Shown piece by piece: positions 62,176-64,000 of a stretch of DNA of 64,000 nt (its first letter is position 1; each line of letters starts with the position of its first letter). This stretch comes from Novosphingobium sp. SG751A (GTDB lineage: Bacteria > Pseudomonadota > Alphaproteobacteria > Sphingomonadales > Sphingomonadaceae). Both the position numbers and the translations under genes were made by a program. The notes below the pieces were generated by a model. The model was given only the letters and a program-made list of their open reading frames with translations, had not been told where the DNA came from and did no database searches. Location of the stretch: positions 124,001-188,000 of the forward strand of contig NZ_JABGCB010000013.1 of NCBI RefSeq assembly GCF_013149295.1, read 5' to 3'.

Positions 62176-64000
62176 TTGGCCCTCAGGCCGACCGAGGCAT
62201 AGCGGCCCAGAATGCTGGCCACCTGCGGATCGAAGGCCAGCGCGCCGTTCAGCACCACCGGGGGCTGGCGGTCGAACAGGTTTTGCACATTGATGGTAAA
62301 GATCATCTCGCGCATCCCAAAGGCGCCTGCCCCCTTGATCGACTGGCGCAGGTTCAGGTCAAAGGTGGTGTAGGAGGGCACATCGACCGGCGAGGCGATG
62401 GAATTGTTGGTATAGCCGCCCGAATAGTTGGCATAAATCGAGCCTTCAAACCCGCCCAGCCCATAGGACACGCTGCCCCGCCCGCGCCAATGCAGAGGGT
62501 TGTTGATGGTGTTGGCCAGATCGACAAGCGGCGCATTGGGGGCCAGCGCCTGTTTGAAATTCATGACGTAATTGGCGCTGCCGCTGATGCGCAACTGGCC
62601 CGGCCCGACGGGAATGCGATAGGAGGCGATGAATTCCAGCCCCTCGGTGCGCACCTGCCCCACATTGACCTTGCGCCCGTCGAGGAAGGCCCCCACCGTC
62701 GCGGGATCGACCTTGACCCCGGTATATTGCGCCAGATTCTGATAATAATTCACCAGATCGGCGGAAGGGGTGCGCGTCACCAGCGAGCCGAGCAAAGCCT
62801 CGCGCGAGGCCGAGCTGAGCGCCAGCGTGTCATTGCCCGGCGTTGCGATACGGTTGCGATAGACCACATTGAAATAGGTCAGCGACAGGCTCAGCCCCTC
62901 AATATAGGCAGGCTTGTAATCAAAGCCCATCGACCAGATCGTCGCCTTTTCCGGCCCCAGTCTGTCATTGCCGCCGCGCACCCAGAGCGTGTTGACCGTG
63001 CCCGAGGGATTGTTCGTCAACTGGTTGAACGAAATCGTCAACGTCGAGGGATCAATGTCCGAAAGCGTGGGCGCGCGGAACGATGTGCCATAGCTGCCGC
63101 GCAGGGTCAGATCGGCCATCGGCTTGTAATTGAGCGCGAATTTGGGATTGGTTGTGCTGCCGAAATCGCTGTAGCGATCATAGCGCACCGCTGCCGACAC
63201 GGTCAGTTCGCGCAGCAAAGGCATGGCATTGTCCGCCCCCACCAGCGGCACAAAGGCTTCGGCATAGGCCGAGGCGATGTTGCGCCGCGTGGTCGAGGGC
63301 AAAAGCTGGGCAATGCCGACATTGGCCGTGCCGGTGCTGGCCAGCGTATAGGACAGCAACTGGTGCTGCTGATATTCCCCGCCCACGGCCAGTTTGAGAT
63401 CGCCACCCGGCAGATGCACCACCGAACCGTCGAGCTTGGCGGCAAAGTCGGTCAGCTTATATTGCGTGCCGATGGTCGAAAAACCCTTGATGGCGGCAAG
63501 GGTGGCCGGGTTGGTGTTGCTGCCCGCGCCAAAGGGGTTGAAGGCGGTCAGCGGATTGGTGTCGCGCAGGGCAGCCGCCAGCGCGGCGGTGTTGAGCGCA
63601 TAGAGCGTGCGCGATTCATTGTCCTGACCATAGCTGCCATAGGCCGTCAGCTTCCAGTCTTTCCCCAGATCGGCGTCAAATCCGCCCGCCACCTGCCAGC
63701 TTGCCTGATAGGCGTTCTGTACGCGCGAGCCATAGTCGGAGGAAAAGCTGTAATTGACCGTTTCGCATTTGGTGCCGGCGGCCACGCCCGAACTGGTACC
63801 GCAATTGGATAAGGTGGTCCCGGCCGGCGCGACAAAGAACGGATTGGTCGTGGGCACCGAAAGCGCGCTGGTAACGGCGCCCGTGCGGCGGATGACCGAG
63901 CGATAGGCGAAGTAATCCTCGGTCCACAGCGTGATGCCCGGCGCGATGTCCTGACGCAGCGAAACAATGACCGAATCGCGCTTCTGCCCCGGAATGGCGT
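62169..64000 (-). CDS. TonB-dependent receptor, 5' end outside window
   Basis: The C-terminal 610 residues of a large TBDR barrel. The frame stays open to the window edge (the codons just inside it read AIPGQKRDSVIVSLRQDIAPG), so the GTG at 63857 is internal. Typical features are ALNYKPMADLTLRGSYGTSFRAPTLSDIDPSTLTI, long loops with NPFGAGSNTNP, and the terminal strand ILGRYASVGLRAKW. The plug and signal peptide lie upstream of the window. It overlaps the start of the CocE-type hydrolase gene, suggesting uptake and processing of one substrate. Confidence 0.92.
   Translation of the reverse strand, partial: AIPGQKRDSVIVSLRQDIAPGITLWTEDYFAYRSVIRRTGAVTSALSVPTTNPFFVAPAGTTLSNCGTSSGVAAGTKCETVNYSFSSDYGSRVQNAYQASWQVAGGFDADLGKDWKLTAYGSYGQDNESRTLYALNTAALAAALRDTNPLTAFNPFGAGSNTNPATLAAIKGFSTIGTQYKLTDFAAKLDGSVVHLPGGDLKLAVGGEYQQHQLLSYTLASTGTANVGIAQLLPSTTRRNIASAYAEAFVPLVGADNAMPLLRELTVSAAVRYDRYSDFGSTTNPKFALNYKPMADLTLRGSYGTSFRAPTLSDIDPSTLTISFNQLTNNPSGTVNTLWVRGGNDRLGPEKATIWSMGFDYKPAYIEGLSLSLTYFNVVYRNRIATPGNDTLALSSASREALLGSLVTRTPSADLVNYYQNLAQYTGVKVDPATVGAFLDGRKVNVGQVRTEGLEFIASYRIPVGPGQLRISGSANYVMNFKQALAPNAPLVDLANTINNPLHWRGRGSVSYGLGGFEGSIYANYSGGYTNNSIASPVDVPSYTTFDLNLRQSIKGAGAFGMREMIFTINVQNLFDRQPPVVLNGALAFDPQVASILGRYASVGLRAKW

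Noticed and set aside
62169..63857. TBDR gene complete within the window with a GTG start at 63857
   Set aside because: The preceding codons to the window edge stay open and read as receptor sequence, so the gene is cut by the edge.
1..64000. tRNA or rRNA genes, CRISPR arrays, insertion sequences, integrases, plasmid origins
   Set aside because: No clover-leaf or rRNA-like stretches, regularly spaced repeats, transposase motifs or att-like flanking repeats were noticed on reading; short structured RNAs could still be missed without a covariance-model search.

Overview
The window is high-GC DNA that looks like a chromosomal segment of an alphaproteobacterium of the Sphingomonadales, most like Novosphingobium or Sphingobium. 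This is inferred from the gene families, not from a marker gene: six large TonB-dependent receptors (TBDRs), a GPH-type sugar transporter remnant, an ECF sigma/FecR pair feeding an STN-domain receptor, many secreted esterases, and dense operons with ATGA, GTGA or TTGA overlaps. No rRNA, tRNA, CRISPR array, insertion sequence or phage gene was seen. Nearly all sequence is coding; the only long stretch without an intact gene (5915-6994) holds two decayed genes.

Layout. 2-4651: a sugar ABC uptake operon (ATPase cut by the window edge, permease, DeoR regulator, lipoprotein binding protein, TIM-barrel isomerase) closed by a strong terminator. 4724-5914: a Bcr/CflA-type drug exporter. 5930-6992: a frameshifted GPH transporter remnant facing a truncated PfkB kinase. 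6995-10791: GH27 alpha-galactosidase, LysR regulator, divergent SDR oxidoreductase. 10826-15041: a TBDR divergent from a secreted beta-propeller-like lactonase/esterase. 15095-17123: chromate exporter ChrA with an exported Fe/Mn superoxide dismutase. 17285-20416: exported SRPBCC protein and MgtA-type Mg2+ ATPase. 20506-24722: CadC-like membrane regulator, TBDR and a c-prime-type cytochrome. 24765-26663: secreted PD40 propeller protein behind an FNR-like box. 26815-30900: Lrp regulator divergent from PutA. 30985-32285: PPK2 kinase and a GlcG/HbpS-like protein.

32394-41282 holds a TBDR and a four-gene catabolic operon (CitMHS carrier, AtuA-family protein split in two, Abhydrolase_10 hydrolase) under an upstream LysR gene. 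41468-46013 is a TBDR, a MarR repressor and a tannase/feruloyl esterase; the receptor and esterase genes share a near-palindromic site. 46000-52842 reads as a pectin-ester locus: ECF sigma, FecR, STN-TBDR, alpha/beta-hydrolase, pectin methylesterase. The sigma gene and the receptor gene share an identical two-block promoter motif. 52946-60404 is a two-component system divergent from a complete RND efflux operon, with three exact CTCCACA heptamers at 11-bp period between them. 60439-64000 is a CocE-type hydrolase overlapping the end of a further TBDR that runs off the window.

The common theme is capture and processing of plant-derived, esterified carbohydrates and phenolics, with metal, proline and efflux functions between. 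The parts most worth follow-up are the CitMHS/AtuA/Abhydrolase_10 operon, whose pathway I cannot name, and the four regulatory motifs that link separate transcription units (ECF promoter pair, MarR site pair, CTCCACA triplet, TGTAAC repeats).
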